Assembly: GCA_934271365.1 (NCBI GenBank)
Contig: CAKQRI010000001.1
Location: 62,001 to 126,000, forward strand
Length of the DNA: 64,000 nt
From: an uncultured Spirochaetales bacterium
GTDB taxonomy: Bacteria > Spirochaetota > Spirochaetia > Sphaerochaetales > Sphaerochaetaceae
Direction: 5' to 3'
Position 1 is the first letter of the stretch. Every line of letters begins with the position of its first letter. Both the position numbers and the translations under genes were made by a program. The notes beneath the pieces were generated by a model, which worked only from the letters and a program-made list of their open reading frames with translations, had not been told where the DNA came from and made no database searches. Below are positions 1-8,371 of this stretch, piece after piece.

Positions 1-1
1 G

Positions 2-109
2 CCTAAGCGGCTTGGACTTAAGGAAAAAAAGATTATGCAGCAGCTTGCCGATGAGCTGAAGAGCTCAGATAGGCCTACTCCGATGGAATATAATGAGGAT
101 CTCGCTTGA
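2..109 (+). CDS. 3' end of a gene cut by the left window edge, possibly DnaJ
   Basis: An open frame enters from the left edge and ends at TGA 107-109, giving a 35-residue tail that ends in NEDLA. The segment PKRLGLKEKKIMQQLADEL resembles the last helix of DnaJ-type chaperones (P-x-L-x-x-K-x-K-x-L/M-x-x-L/F), but that is too little for a firm assignment. It lies 33 nt upstream of the rlmB start on the same strand and may be cotranscribed with it. Confidence 0.4.
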   Translation, partial: PKRLGLKEKKIMQQLADELKSSDRPTPMEYNEDLA

Positions 110-142
110 CGAGAGCCTCATTTGTTTAATAAGGTTACCACT

Positions 143-889
143 ATGGGTGAGAAAGTTTACGGCTTCCATGCAATAGAGGAAGCTCTTAAGAAAGCAGGAA
201 TGGGATCAACTCTCTATCTCCAGAGAAATGGAGGAGAGAAGCTTGTCGCATTAGAGAACAGCGCAAGGGCTACAGGAAAGGTGGCTGTTAAAAAGCTTTC
301 TAAGCAGGAGCTAGATAGAATGCTTCCTGACGTTGATCTGAGAGGTGCTCTGCTTGATATAGGCGGGCCTAGAAGAGGAGCATCCAGACTCAGTGAGATG
401 TCTATTGATGCTTTCTGCTCATCTTTGAAGAAAGAACAGGATGCTATTGTCCTTATTCTGGATGGCATTACAGATCCTCATAACCTCGGTGCAATACTTC
501 GTTCTGCAGATCAGTTCGGTGTTGATCTTGTAGTAGTTCCGGAAAGAAGGAGCGTACAGGCAAATGAGACTGTTGTAAAAGTCTCTTCTGGTGCTGCTCA
601 GTATGTGAATATAGCTGTTGTGACAAATCTAACAAGAGAGATTGATACGCTTAAGAAGAATGGCTTCTGGGTATATGGTGCAGATATGGCTGGAGAGGAT
701 TCTTATGATGTATCATTCCCGTCACGTACAGTTATCGTAATGGGAAGTGAGGGCTCTGGCATGTCAAGTCTTGTAAGAAAGAACTGTGACCATATAATCT
801 CGATACCAATGCGAGGTCATATAGATAGCCTCAATGTTTCAGTAGCTGCAGGAATTCTTCTTTATGAGTACCGCAGGACTAAAGCCTGA
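143..889 (+). CDS. rlmB: 23S rRNA 2'-O-methyltransferase, TrmH/SpoU family (RlmB-like)
   Basis: This is a SAM-dependent SPOUT methyltransferase that 2'-O-methylates a guanosine in rRNA (RlmB-type) or, less likely, tRNA. All three TrmH motifs are visible: motif 1 ILDGITDPHNLGAILRSAD with the catalytic Arg, motif 2 VIVMGSEGSGMS, and motif 3 IPMRGHIDSLNVSVAAGILL forming the knot. The N-terminal part, starting VYGFHAIEEAL, is the L30e-like substrate-binding domain of RlmB. I prefer ATG 143 over TTG 122, which would add seven residues, because AAGG sits at a usable distance and homologues begin near this point. Its end overlaps the convergent purD-like gene by 11 nt. The family is certain; the exact target nucleotide is inferred. 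Confidence 0.9.
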   Translation: MGEKVYGFHAIEEALKKAGMGSTLYLQRNGGEKLVALENSARATGKVAVKKLSKQELDRMLPDVDLRGALLDIGGPRRGASRLSEMSIDAFCSSLKKEQDAIVLILDGITDPHNLGAILRSADQFGVDLVVVPERRSVQANETVVKVSSGAAQYVNIAVVTNLTREIDTLKKNGFWVYGADMAGEDSYDVSFPSRTVIVMGSEGSGMSSLVRKNCDHIISIPMRGHIDSLNVSVAAGILLYEYRRTKA

Positions 890-2147
890 AGTACTCATTT
901 CCGATATCTTCTCTATACCAGAGATTATCAAAGCGTTTGCCTTTGATCAGGGCATACGCTTTTTTATTTGCCTCTTCGATATTGATTCCCTTTCCGACAA
1001 TTGTAAGGTTTCTGCCTCCTGTTGTGACAGCTTTATCACTCCTGTCTTTCTGTATTGCGCCACAGAATACATCTGGCTTTCCTGCATATTCTCCTAAGAA
1101 TGCATTGGAAAGCCCATGGATCTCTTCTCCGATTTCAGGCTTTATAGGGTAGCCAGGAGATGCAAGCACAACTGCAACTGTGCATTCATCTTCTGTCTCA
1201 AGTTCAATTGAGCTGACATTGTCATTTCTCATTGCATACAGTATTGATACTATATCAGTCTTGATGATTGGAACCATCGCCTGGGTTGCAGGATCATTGA
1301 ATCTTACATGATAATCAACAAGTACAGGTCTCATATCTTCCCGCCGTATCTTTATTGACAGAGTAAGAACGCCTTTATATGCAAGCTGTTCGCATTTGAG
1401 ACCATACAGGGTAGGTTCAATAATCTCAGTCCTTATCGCTTCGAGCTGCTCTTCAGGAACAGGGACTGGGCATATTGCTCCCATTCCGCCTGTAGGTGTT
1501 GTATTAGCTTTATTTACTTTTGTGTACTCACTTACGATAGGCAGCTGAAGGTATCCATTTTTATCTATGAGGAGAGTTACTGTTACTGGTATTCCTGGAA
1601 TGTACTCCTCAAGCAGTACGGGCCCTTTCTGGAATAGATATTTAGCATAACTGATCAGAGCCTCTGTATCAGCACTGTCGAGCATTACTCTTGAAGGAGC
1701 AATAGAATTGCTTTTTATGATGAAATGCTCACCTCTATGTCTTGTCAGATATCTTTCAAGTGCTTCTGAATCAGAGAACAGAGAGTTCCTTGGCACAGGA
1801 ATATTGTGTCTGGATGTAAAAGCTCTTGAGAATGCCTTGTTTCCTTCAAGCTTTATAGATGTAGATGGAGCTCCGAAGACCTCTATGCCTTTAGCTAGAA
1901 GTGATTCAACAACTCCTGTGAAAAGAGGGGCTTCAGTTCCGATGAAGACAAAGTCAATATCGTGTAATCTGCATGCCTCATAGACGCTTTCCGGCGATGC
2001 AGGATCTACCAGTGGAAGGTTTATGGCAAATTTCTCTGTACAGTAATTGCCTGGTGCAACAAACAGAGCCGATATCAGACAGCTCCTGCTGAACCAGCGG
2101 GCAATCGCATGATCCTTAGCTCCAGAGCCAAGCACTAAAACACGCAT
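879..2147 (-). CDS. purD: divergent phosphoribosylamine-glycine ligase (PurD, ATP-grasp)
   Basis: An ATP-grasp ligase of GARS type, 422 residues as in normal PurD, whose family joins phosphoribosylamine to glycine in purine synthesis. Recognisable features are an N-terminal GSGAKDHAIA (canonically GxGxREHA), the lid LLEEYIPG, TPTGGMGAICPVP and the metal-binding DYHVRFNDPATQ (canonically EFNxRFGDPETQ). The usual HKR and DGDxGPNTGGMG stretch is replaced by YTKVNKANTTPTGGMG. The start has a good Shine-Dalgarno, AAAGGAG 8 nt upstream on the minus strand. No other purine genes are nearby. It is either a fast-evolving true PurD or a PurD-derived ligase with altered specificity; the substitutions at conserved active-site positions leave this open. 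Confidence 0.8.
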   Translation of the reverse strand: MRVLVLGSGAKDHAIARWFSRSCLISALFVAPGNYCTEKFAINLPLVDPASPESVYEACRLHDIDFVFIGTEAPLFTGVVESLLAKGIEVFGAPSTSIKLEGNKAFSRAFTSRHNIPVPRNSLFSDSEALERYLTRHRGEHFIIKSNSIAPSRVMLDSADTEALISYAKYLFQKGPVLLEEYIPGIPVTVTLLIDKNGYLQLPIVSEYTKVNKANTTPTGGMGAICPVPVPEEQLEAIRTEIIEPTLYGLKCEQLAYKGVLTLSIKIRREDMRPVLVDYHVRFNDPATQAMVPIIKTDIVSILYAMRNDNVSSIELETEDECTVAVVLASPGYPIKPEIGEEIHGLSNAFLGEYAGKPDVFCGAIQKDRSDKAVTTGGRNLTIVGKGINIEEANKKAYALIKGKRFDNLWYREDIGNEYFRL

Positions 2148-2210
2148 ATTAATCTCCTTTTGATATTAACGATGGTAAATCAGCCATTTTAGCAATTCAA
2201 GAAAAAATTA

Positions 2211-3167
2211 TTATGTGCCTGAATCTTGCTTCAGTCCCGCATGTTTAAAGGCTTCAATATAATCATCTCTTGTGATTGCTTTTGTGAGCATTGACTTTGC
2301 TTCCTTTGCTCCTTCTATGCCTTTAAGATATGCCATTGCATGCTTCCTCATCTCTGGCCCTGCAACATTTATCCCATAGTATTTTACCATGAGGTCATAA
2401 TGCTCAATTGCCGTGCTGAGTTTTTCCTCAGCTGTAGGTAGAGAGTAAGAGCCTTTCTTTATAAGCTCTTTTGTCTCTTTGAAAATAAATGGGTTTCCAA
2501 TAGCACCTCTTGCGAACATAACGCCGTCTAAGCCGTCGATCTGTATTCTTGCAAGCGCATCTTCTGGAGTGAACACATCTCCAGAGCCATAGATGGCAAT
2601 ATTCTCAGATTTGAACGTTCTGGAAAGCGTCCTGAATGCAGATCTATCAGCTACGCCTGAATATAGCTGAGCTCTTGTTCTTGCATGCAAGGTCAGTATC
2701 TCAGCTCCTCCTTCAAGAGCTTTCTCTGCAAATTCCAGATAGTTTATTGACGAAGAATCCCAGCCAAGTCTGAATTTCACTGAAACTGGAATATCTGTGA
2801 AGCTCTTTATCATCTTAACAATCTTCTTTATTTTCTCTGGCTCTCTCATAAGGGCAGAACCTGCTCCTGTTTTCACTACTTTCGGAACAGGGCAACCACA
2901 GTTGAAATCAATCACAGTTGGTTTATACTCCAGTAGACGCTCCATTGCTCTTGCAACAGAATCCTCGCTTGGTCCGAATAGCTGTATTATAAGCCTGTCT
3001 TCTCCTTCTGCCCTCTCTAGAAGTGCCTTTGTCTTGATGCTGTCCCTTGCAAGGCCTTCTGCGCTTACCATCTCAGTAACGGCAATATCTGCGCCCATTC
3101 TCAGCGAAATCTCTCTGAATGCTTTATCTGTATACCCTGCAAGAGGGGCAAGAATGAATCTGTCCAT
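2211..3167 (-). CDS. dus: tRNA-dihydrouridine synthase (Dus family)
   Basis: An FMN-dependent TIM-barrel enzyme that reduces uridine to dihydrouridine in tRNA. The 318-residue product has the family landmarks APLAGYTD at the N-terminus (FMN site), QLFG, DFNCGCPVPKVVKTGAGSALMR with the catalytic Cys in NCGCP, VSVKFRLGW, LHARTR, and GSGDVFTPEDA followed by DGVMFARGAIGNPFIF for phosphate binding. Length and motif order are normal. It lies upstream of the purD-like gene on the same strand with a 63-nt gap. Which Dus subgroup it belongs to cannot be decided from this sequence alone, although the short N-terminus resembles DusB. Confidence 0.93.
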   Translation of the reverse strand: MDRFILAPLAGYTDKAFREISLRMGADIAVTEMVSAEGLARDSIKTKALLERAEGEDRLIIQLFGPSEDSVARAMERLLEYKPTVIDFNCGCPVPKVVKTGAGSALMREPEKIKKIVKMIKSFTDIPVSVKFRLGWDSSSINYLEFAEKALEGGAEILTLHARTRAQLYSGVADRSAFRTLSRTFKSENIAIYGSGDVFTPEDALARIQIDGLDGVMFARGAIGNPFIFKETKELIKKGSYSLPTAEEKLSTAIEHYDLMVKYYGINVAGPEMRKHAMAYLKGIEGAKEAKSMLTKAITRDDYIEAFKHAGLKQDSGT

Positions 3168-3238
3168 AGTTTAAATGGTATCGTGAAATATAGTCAAATT
3201 TCTACCTATATAGTATTATTCAGGGAGGAGTCCTATAT

Positions 3239-3631
3239 ATGTTAATGGGTTTTTTCTTTTTTCTGATGCTTTTATCGGCACTTTTTGATGCCTTTACCTT
3301 ATTAGCAGCATTATCAGTTTTCTATTATATCCTTACAATAATCGGGGCTTGGAAGGTATTCTGCAAGATGGGTGAAAAGGGGTGGAAATCTCTTATTCCT
3401 TTTTATAATGACTATGTCATATATAAGAATATCTGGAGAAGCAGCTGGTATTTTGTATTTCTTATAATCTCAATCGTAATTGGGCTTCTTGAAAGCCGCA
3501 CAGCAGATGCATATGTAGGTCTTGCATCCATTATTCTTTCTGTTTTTGCGATTGCAATTGAATTTAAGGCAATGATTTCAATGTCCCGTTCATTTGGACA
3601 TGATGTCAGGTATCGAGAGGTATCAAAATAA
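3239..3631 (+). CDS. small multi-pass membrane protein (DUF5684-like)
   Basis: A 130-residue integral membrane protein with about four hydrophobic segments. Between the first two lies GWKSLIPFYNDYVIYKNIW, which matches the signature of DUF5684-type proteins, often found beside signal peptidases, as I recall it. No catalytic residues are evident and no function can be given. A strong Shine-Dalgarno (GGGAGGAG, 3223-3230) lies about 8 nt before ATG 3239. It ends 5 nt before the ricT-like gene, so the two are probably co-translated from one transcript that begins in the 70-nt gap after dus. Confidence 0.65.
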   Translation: MLMGFFFFLMLLSALFDAFTLLAALSVFYYILTIIGAWKVFCKMGEKGWKSLIPFYNDYVIYKNIWRSSWYFVFLIISIVIGLLESRTADAYVGLASIILSVFAIAIEFKAMISMSRSFGHDVRYREVSK

Positions 3632-3636
3632 GAACA

Positions 3637-4674
3637 ATGGATTATAATCAGCGAAATATGAAGAAGAAAGCAGAGCAGCTGGAATATGCTTATGTATATG
3701 TAGTGAAGAATCCATCATATAATGATGTCTGTCTTTGTGCTTGGGATAGTGTGCTCTATGCAGGGACTAAAGTCATATATGAGACGAAGTTTGGTCTTGA
3801 TCTTGGTGTGGTTGTTGCATCTGCTCCTGTAGAAGGCCGGTCTTATACTCCAGGCATCGCAGAGCCATGCGGTGCATGCCTGCATAAAAAGTCAGATGAG
3901 CATGTTGCTCCAGGCGGAGAAAATGAGCATCAATGCTCAGGCTGCTTTGGCTGCCAGATGACACGAGAGCCGGAAAAAGTCGAAATTGACGGAGATATAG
4001 TCTGGATTGACCATCTTGCAACACCTTCAGAGATGGCAAGATATGAGGAAAATTCGGGGAAAGAGGAGTCTGCGCTTCTTCTCTGCCGAGAGAAGATTCA
4101 GAAGCATAAGCTTAATATGAAGCTAGTGACGACTCATTTTCTATTAGGAGAACCAAAGGTCCTGTTTTTCTTTACAGCTGAAGAGCGTGTAGACTTCAGA
4201 GATCTGGTAAAGGATCTTGTGTCTGTATTCAGAATGCGTATTGAGCTTAGGCAGATTGGAGTAAGAGATGAATCCAGGCTGATTGGAGGCCTCTCGGTCT
4301 GTGGCCGTGATTACTGCTGTCATTCAATCACGAGAGAAATGGATCCTGTTACGATAAAGATGGCAAAAGAGCAGAACCTATCGCTTAACTCTGTTAAGAT
4401 ATCAGGGCCTTGTGGAAGGCTTCTCTGCTGTCTTGCTTATGAATATGATTACTATATGGAAGAGAAAGCAGGATATCCTCCTGAAGGCACAAGAATAAAG
4501 ATTGATAGAGAACTGTGGAAGGTCTCTGAGATTAACATACTATCAAGAAAACTTCATCTTCAGGGTAGTGAGGGGCGTAGTCTCTATATACCTCTTGAAT
4601 ATATTTCATATGATGATGAGACTGGATTCTGGAATGTCGACAGTGATTATCTTGATGAGATTCTAGAGGACTGA
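3637..4674 (+). CDS. ricT: PSP1-domain protein, RicT-like
   Basis: A cytoplasmic PSP1-domain protein of 345 residues. In Bacillus the homologue YaaT/RicT forms a [4Fe-4S]-containing complex with RicA and RicF that controls RNase Y processing, competence and sporulation. The PSP1 core is clear: GGLSVCGRDYCCHS (Cys 222, 227, 228) and SGPCGRLLCCLAYEY (Cys 259, 264, 265). Unusually there is an extra Cys-rich segment at residues 78-106 (CGAC, then CSGCFGC) that looks like an additional metal site. The start could also be Met8. It directly follows a membrane-protein gene and precedes rpsT. No ricA or ricF partner is visible in the window. Confidence 0.85.
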   Translation: MDYNQRNMKKKAEQLEYAYVYVVKNPSYNDVCLCAWDSVLYAGTKVIYETKFGLDLGVVVASAPVEGRSYTPGIAEPCGACLHKKSDEHVAPGGENEHQCSGCFGCQMTREPEKVEIDGDIVWIDHLATPSEMARYEENSGKEESALLLCREKIQKHKLNMKLVTTHFLLGEPKVLFFFTAEERVDFRDLVKDLVSVFRMRIELRQIGVRDESRLIGGLSVCGRDYCCHSITREMDPVTIKMAKEQNLSLNSVKISGPCGRLLCCLAYEYDYYMEEKAGYPPEGTRIKIDRELWKVSEINILSRKLHLQGSEGRSLYIPLEYISYDDETGFWNVDSDYLDEILED

Positions 4675-4730
4675 TTGACTTCGCTGTGATTGCAATTGCA
4701 GTTGAACTTGTGATTATGTAAAACTTTGTA

Positions 4731-4760
4731 TTGACCTAAATTATTTTTTTATGTTAAGTT
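4731..4760 (+). promoter_or_regulatory. candidate promoter of rpsT
   Basis: TTGACC at 4731-4736 and TAAGTT at 4755-4760, separated by 18 nt, in an A/T-rich stretch of the 149-nt gap after the ricT-like gene. This would give an rpsT leader of roughly 55 nt. Ribosomal protein S20 often regulates its own leader, but no structure is obvious here. Confidence 0.45.
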
Positions 4761-4823
4761 ACATAACGCTGTTGCTATGACAGCATCTAGATAAAACAAA
4801 GTCAATCTTTGGAGGAAATATAA

Positions 4824-5084
4824 ATGGCAAACAAATCAGCTGAGAAGAGAGAGCGCCAGGAGGCAGTACGCCGTCTTCGCAATCGTTCTGCAAAGAGCGC
4901 AGTCCGCACTGCTGTTAAGAAGTTTGATGCTGCAGTAGCTGCAGGTAATAAGGATGAAGCAGGAAAGGCATTTGCTGAGAGCTGCAAGCTTCTCGATAGT
5001 GCTGCAAGCAAGGGCTTAATCCACAAGAACACAGCAGCTAGAAAGAAGAGCAGGCTTGCTCATGCTTTCAATAAGCTTGCTTAA
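4824..5084 (+). CDS. rpsT: 30S ribosomal protein bS20
   Basis: An 86-residue, lysine/arginine- and alanine-rich protein beginning [12 protein letters not shown] and carrying the S20 C-terminal pattern [16 protein letters not shown]. It binds the 5' domain of 16S rRNA during 30S assembly. The Shine-Dalgarno GGAGGAAA (4811-4818) is strong, and codon choice looks like that of a highly expressed gene. It is followed 50 nt later by the HU/IHF-family gene on the same strand. Confidence 0.97.
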   Translation: MANKSAEKRERQEAVRRLRNRSAKSAVRTAVKKFDAAVAAGNKDEAGKAFAESCKLLDSAASKGLIHKNTAARKKSRLAHAFNKLA

Positions 5085-5134
5085 TTCTCAAACGCACGTA
5101 TAAATAATGAACTATTAATGTTGGAGTAATAGAC

Positions 5135-5446
5135 ATGGAAGAGAAACTGACAAAGGCAGCAATTATCGAGAATCTTCATAATAAGCTAGGCCTTAATAGA
5201 TCAGATATTCATGCAGTAATAGATGAATTATTTGAGGAAGTTAAGGATGGTCTGAAAGATAATCGCATAATTGAGCTCAGAGGATTTGGAACTTTCGAAG
5301 TCCGCATTAGAAAGGGCAGAGAAAAAGCTCGTAATCCGAAGACTGGCGATGTTGTAGCTGTAGACAGACATGGTGTAGCTATCTTCCGCCCTGGCAAAGA
5401 GCTTAAGGACTATGTTTGGGACATTACAGAAGGTCCAAACGAATAA
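5135..5446 (+). CDS. HU/IHF-family DNA-binding protein
   Basis: A 103-residue nucleoid-associated protein. The N-terminal dimerisation helices (LTKAAIIENLHNKLG) are followed by the signature RGFGTFEVRIRKGREKARNPKTGD, which forms the DNA-bending beta-arm. The Arg-rich arm and the RKGREKARNPKTG loop are closer to IHF than to HU, but assignment to HU, IHF-alpha or IHF-beta is unsafe. A C-terminal extension (KELKDYVWDITEGPNE) adds about 8 residues to the usual length. The Shine-Dalgarno TTGGAG lies 9-10 nt before ATG. It sits between rpsT and lnt and would be transcribed with them. Confidence 0.93.
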   Translation: MEEKLTKAAIIENLHNKLGLNRSDIHAVIDELFEEVKDGLKDNRIIELRGFGTFEVRIRKGREKARNPKTGDVVAVDRHGVAIFRPGKELKDYVWDITEGPNE

Positions 5447-5471
5447 ACCTAATATTTTAGGAGAATCTGAT

Positions 5472-7136
5472 TTGGTTAATATCGAATCTAGAAGGAGCCT
5501 CAGGACAGTCTGTTCTGAGGTTCTTGCATTATTAGCATCTGCATTTCTGCTTTCAATGGCCTTTCCAGGCTTCATGAGTGAGAAAGGAATCGGCGTTCTT
5601 GCTTTAATCGCACTGATTCCAGTATTCATTGTTATAAGAAACACTACCTGGCGCCTTGTCTGGATTTACGGTTTCTTCTTTGGTTTCAGCTACTACATAT
5701 TCTTCAATTACTGGCTTAAGGGATTTCATGCTCTTGCAATACTCCTTGTTCCAATAATCAAGGGTGGGGAGATGGTTTTCCTGTTCCTTGCACTTAAGGC
5801 TGCGGATTCACTTTTCAGAAAGAAGGGATATCTTCTGCAGGCTGTAATCTGGGTTGCTTATGCATATATGTCAGAAAGCTGGTTCGCTGGTTACCCGTAT
5901 GGAACGATAGCATATGCTCTTTATCGAAATAGGATTCTTATCCAGATCATTGATATAACAGGAATATGGGGGCTGACGTTCATGATGGTTCTGCCTCAGG
6001 CTTTCATTGCAGGATATATAAGCGATTCTCTATGGGTGAAAGATGAAGGCATTCTCAGATATGTCAGGAACAATATAATTCCTCTGTCCATCTATGCTGT
6101 TCTTCTGATCCTGTCAATAATCTATGGCATCGTAAAGCTGAGCTATTGGAATGGAAAGGAGCCAGATAGAGTATGGCGTGTTGCTACAGTTCAGCATAAT
6201 CATGATTCATGGAAAGGCGGGTACAATACATATCTAAAGAATTTCAATAATCTCAGGCGCTATTCGATAGAGGCTATGACTGAGAATCCTGATATCCTTG
6301 TATGGTCAGAGACCGCATTTGTTCCATCTGTCTCATGGCATACCACTTATGATGCAGAAGGAACAGATTGGGAACCTATCGCCCAGCTTACAAAGGATTT
6401 TGTTAGCTTTGCTTCTTCTCTTCCAGTTCCTCTTCTGACAGGAAACCCAAAAGGTGTGCTGAAGGATTCTTCTCTGCCACCTTATGATGAGAATGGAACT
6501 GCAAATAGAGTAGACTTCAATACTGTAATACTATTTAAGGATGGCAAGATTGCGGAGGAATATAAGAAGCAGCATCTTGTTCCATTTACAGAGCATTTTC
6601 CATATGAGAAGACTATGCCATGGCTTTATAAGATCCTTCTTGCGAATGACTACAACTGGTGGGAAAAAGGAGATGAAAGTGTAGTTTTTGATTTGGACGG
6701 TGTTCATTTCTCTACTCCTATCTGCTTTGAGGATGTCTTCGGGTACCTATCTGCAGAATTCGTGGCAAATGGTGCTGATGTGATTGTCAATATGACTAAT
6801 GATAACTGGTCAAAGAAGACAAGTGCAGAGATGCAGCATGCTGCTATTGCCACGTATCGCTCAATTGAGACAAGAAAAGCCACCGTGCGAGGAACAAACA
6901 GTGGAATCACATGCCTGATCACACCTACAGGAAAGATTATTGATCCTATGGAGCCATTTACAATGGGGTATCATCTATATGAGGTTCCTGTTTATTCATC
7001 ATCAGATGATGGTAATACATTCTATGTAGAGCATATAGATCTCTTTGCTCATATTGCAAAGTGGGTATCTCTTATTGGCCTTGTATCAGGTATTCTTCTC
7101 AGAGTCCTGAAGCCAAGAAAGGAGGATAAGCAGTGA
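5472..7136 (+). CDS. lnt: apolipoprotein N-acyltransferase
   Basis: An inner-membrane enzyme that adds the third acyl chain to the N-terminal Cys of lipoproteins. The first ~230 residues hold the transmembrane helices; the rest is a nitrilase-fold domain with its Glu-Lys-Cys triad visible (E280 in WSETAF, K366 in YKKQHLVPFTE, C418 in PICFEDVF; numbered from this start). I chose TTG 5472 because TAGGAG (5458-5463) sits 8 nt upstream. The in-frame ATG at 5412 would overlap the preceding gene by 35 nt and has no Shine-Dalgarno. Presence of lnt fits a double-membraned, lipoprotein-rich spirochaete. It overlaps cinA by 4 nt. Confidence 0.93.
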   Translation: MVNIESRRSLRTVCSEVLALLASAFLLSMAFPGFMSEKGIGVLALIALIPVFIVIRNTTWRLVWIYGFFFGFSYYIFFNYWLKGFHALAILLVPIIKGGEMVFLFLALKAADSLFRKKGYLLQAVIWVAYAYMSESWFAGYPYGTIAYALYRNRILIQIIDITGIWGLTFMMVLPQAFIAGYISDSLWVKDEGILRYVRNNIIPLSIYAVLLILSIIYGIVKLSYWNGKEPDRVWRVATVQHNHDSWKGGYNTYLKNFNNLRRYSIEAMTENPDILVWSETAFVPSVSWHTTYDAEGTDWEPIAQLTKDFVSFASSLPVPLLTGNPKGVLKDSSLPPYDENGTANRVDFNTVILFKDGKIAEEYKKQHLVPFTEHFPYEKTMPWLYKILLANDYNWWEKGDESVVFDLDGVHFSTPICFEDVFGYLSAEFVANGADVIVNMTNDNWSKKTSAEMQHAAIATYRSIETRKATVRGTNSGITCLITPTGKIIDPMEPFTMGYHLYEVPVYSSSDDGNTFYVEHIDLFAHIAKWVSLIGLVSGILLRVLKPRKEDKQ

Positions 7137-8371
7137 ATGCAAGTCTTATAGTGATTGGGACAGAGCTTACACGTGGGATAATCCAGGATAAACATGGAAT
7201 GCTTGTGTCGAAAGAGCTGACAGCGCTAGGCATTCACATCAATGAGCTTGTTGCCATTCCTGATGATGGCACTATAAAAGGTGTTCTCACATCTCTCATG
7301 GATGCAAATGATATTCTCATAATAACAGGCGGACTTGGGCCTACTGCTGATGATATGACACGCTCTGTCATAGCAGAGGCTGCAGGCGTTTCATTGGAGC
7401 GAAGGGAAGAGTGCTGGAACCATCTGCTGTCACGTCTTGGATCACGTGCCTATGGGGCGAATGAGAAGCAGGCTATGATCCCTTCTGGCTTCACTGTTAT
7501 TCCTAATGCAAATGGAACAGCTCCAGGGTTTTATGGAATGTGCAGGAATACTCTTCTGATATCGCTTCCGGGCCCTCCTAGGGAGATGAGCCCTATGTTC
7601 TATGATTATGTCATTCCTCTGATTTCTTCACACATAGGAGCCAAGGACGCGGAAAGAGATGAATACTCTTCATTCATAACAGCAGAGGCAAAGCTTGAAG
7701 AGCTCTGCGAGATGGCAGATAGCTCGCTTGATTGGGGTACAAGATTTCAGGACTATAAGATATCTCTATACGTCTCCGGCGGTGATAGGGATAGGCGAGC
7801 AAGTGCTATAGAGCGCATTAGAAGAGAAGTCGGAGAATATAGGCTAGTTCCAGGTGATGTCTCTGCGCTTTCGCTCCTTATTGATAAGCTTGTTAGTGAT
7901 AAGCTTACAATAGCAGTCGCTGAGAGCTGTACCGGTGGCCTTGCTGCGTCTCTTCTTACATCGCGTCCTGGTGCTTCTGAGTATATGCTTGGTTCTGTTA
8001 CAAGCTACAGCCCAGATGTTAAGAAGAATGTTCTTAAGGTCAGACAGAGCACAATAGATGAAAAAGGATGTGTCAGTGAAGAGTGTGCATCCGAGATGGC
8101 AGAAGGTGTCCTCAATCTCCTCTCTTCTGATTTTGCTTTCTCAATCACAGGTGTGGCTGGTCCAGATAAGAGTGAAGGAAAGGATGTTGGTACTGTCTGC
8201 TTTGGCTTTGCTGGAAAAGACCGGAAAAGTGCAAGTGTTACAGTACATATGAATAGCTGGGGACGTGATAGCATCAGAAGAAGGGCTTCTGTTATTGCAT
8301 TCCTGCTGATGAGAGCATATATATCCAGAGAGGATATAAGCGCAATAGTATCATCCTGGAAGGTCTTTTAG
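7133..8371 (+). CDS. cinA: CinA-family protein (MoaB-like domain plus nicotinamide-nucleotide amidase)
   Basis: A two-domain, 412-residue cytoplasmic protein. The N-terminal molybdopterin-binding-fold (COG1058) half has GTELTRGIIQD and ITGGLGPTADDMT. The C-terminal PncC half has VAESCTGGLAASLLTSRPGASEYMLGSVTSYS with the catalytic Ser, and SITGVAGPD. In CinA-type enzymes these halves act as ADP-ribose pyrophosphatase and NMN deamidase in pyridine-nucleotide salvage. The GTG start overlaps the lnt stop (GTGA) and has GGAGG 7 nt upstream, indicating translational coupling. Lengths and motifs are complete. Confidence 0.92.
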   Translation: MNASLIVIGTELTRGIIQDKHGMLVSKELTALGIHINELVAIPDDGTIKGVLTSLMDANDILIITGGLGPTADDMTRSVIAEAAGVSLERREECWNHLLSRLGSRAYGANEKQAMIPSGFTVIPNANGTAPGFYGMCRNTLLISLPGPPREMSPMFYDYVIPLISSHIGAKDAERDEYSSFITAEAKLEELCEMADSSLDWGTRFQDYKISLYVSGGDRDRRASAIERIRREVGEYRLVPGDVSALSLLIDKLVSDKLTIAVAESCTGGLAASLLTSRPGASEYMLGSVTSYSPDVKKNVLKVRQSTIDEKGCVSEECASEMAEGVLNLLSSDFAFSITGVAGPDKSEGKDVGTVCFGFAGKDRKSASVTVHMNSWGRDSIRRRASVIAFLLMRAYISREDISAIVSSWKVF

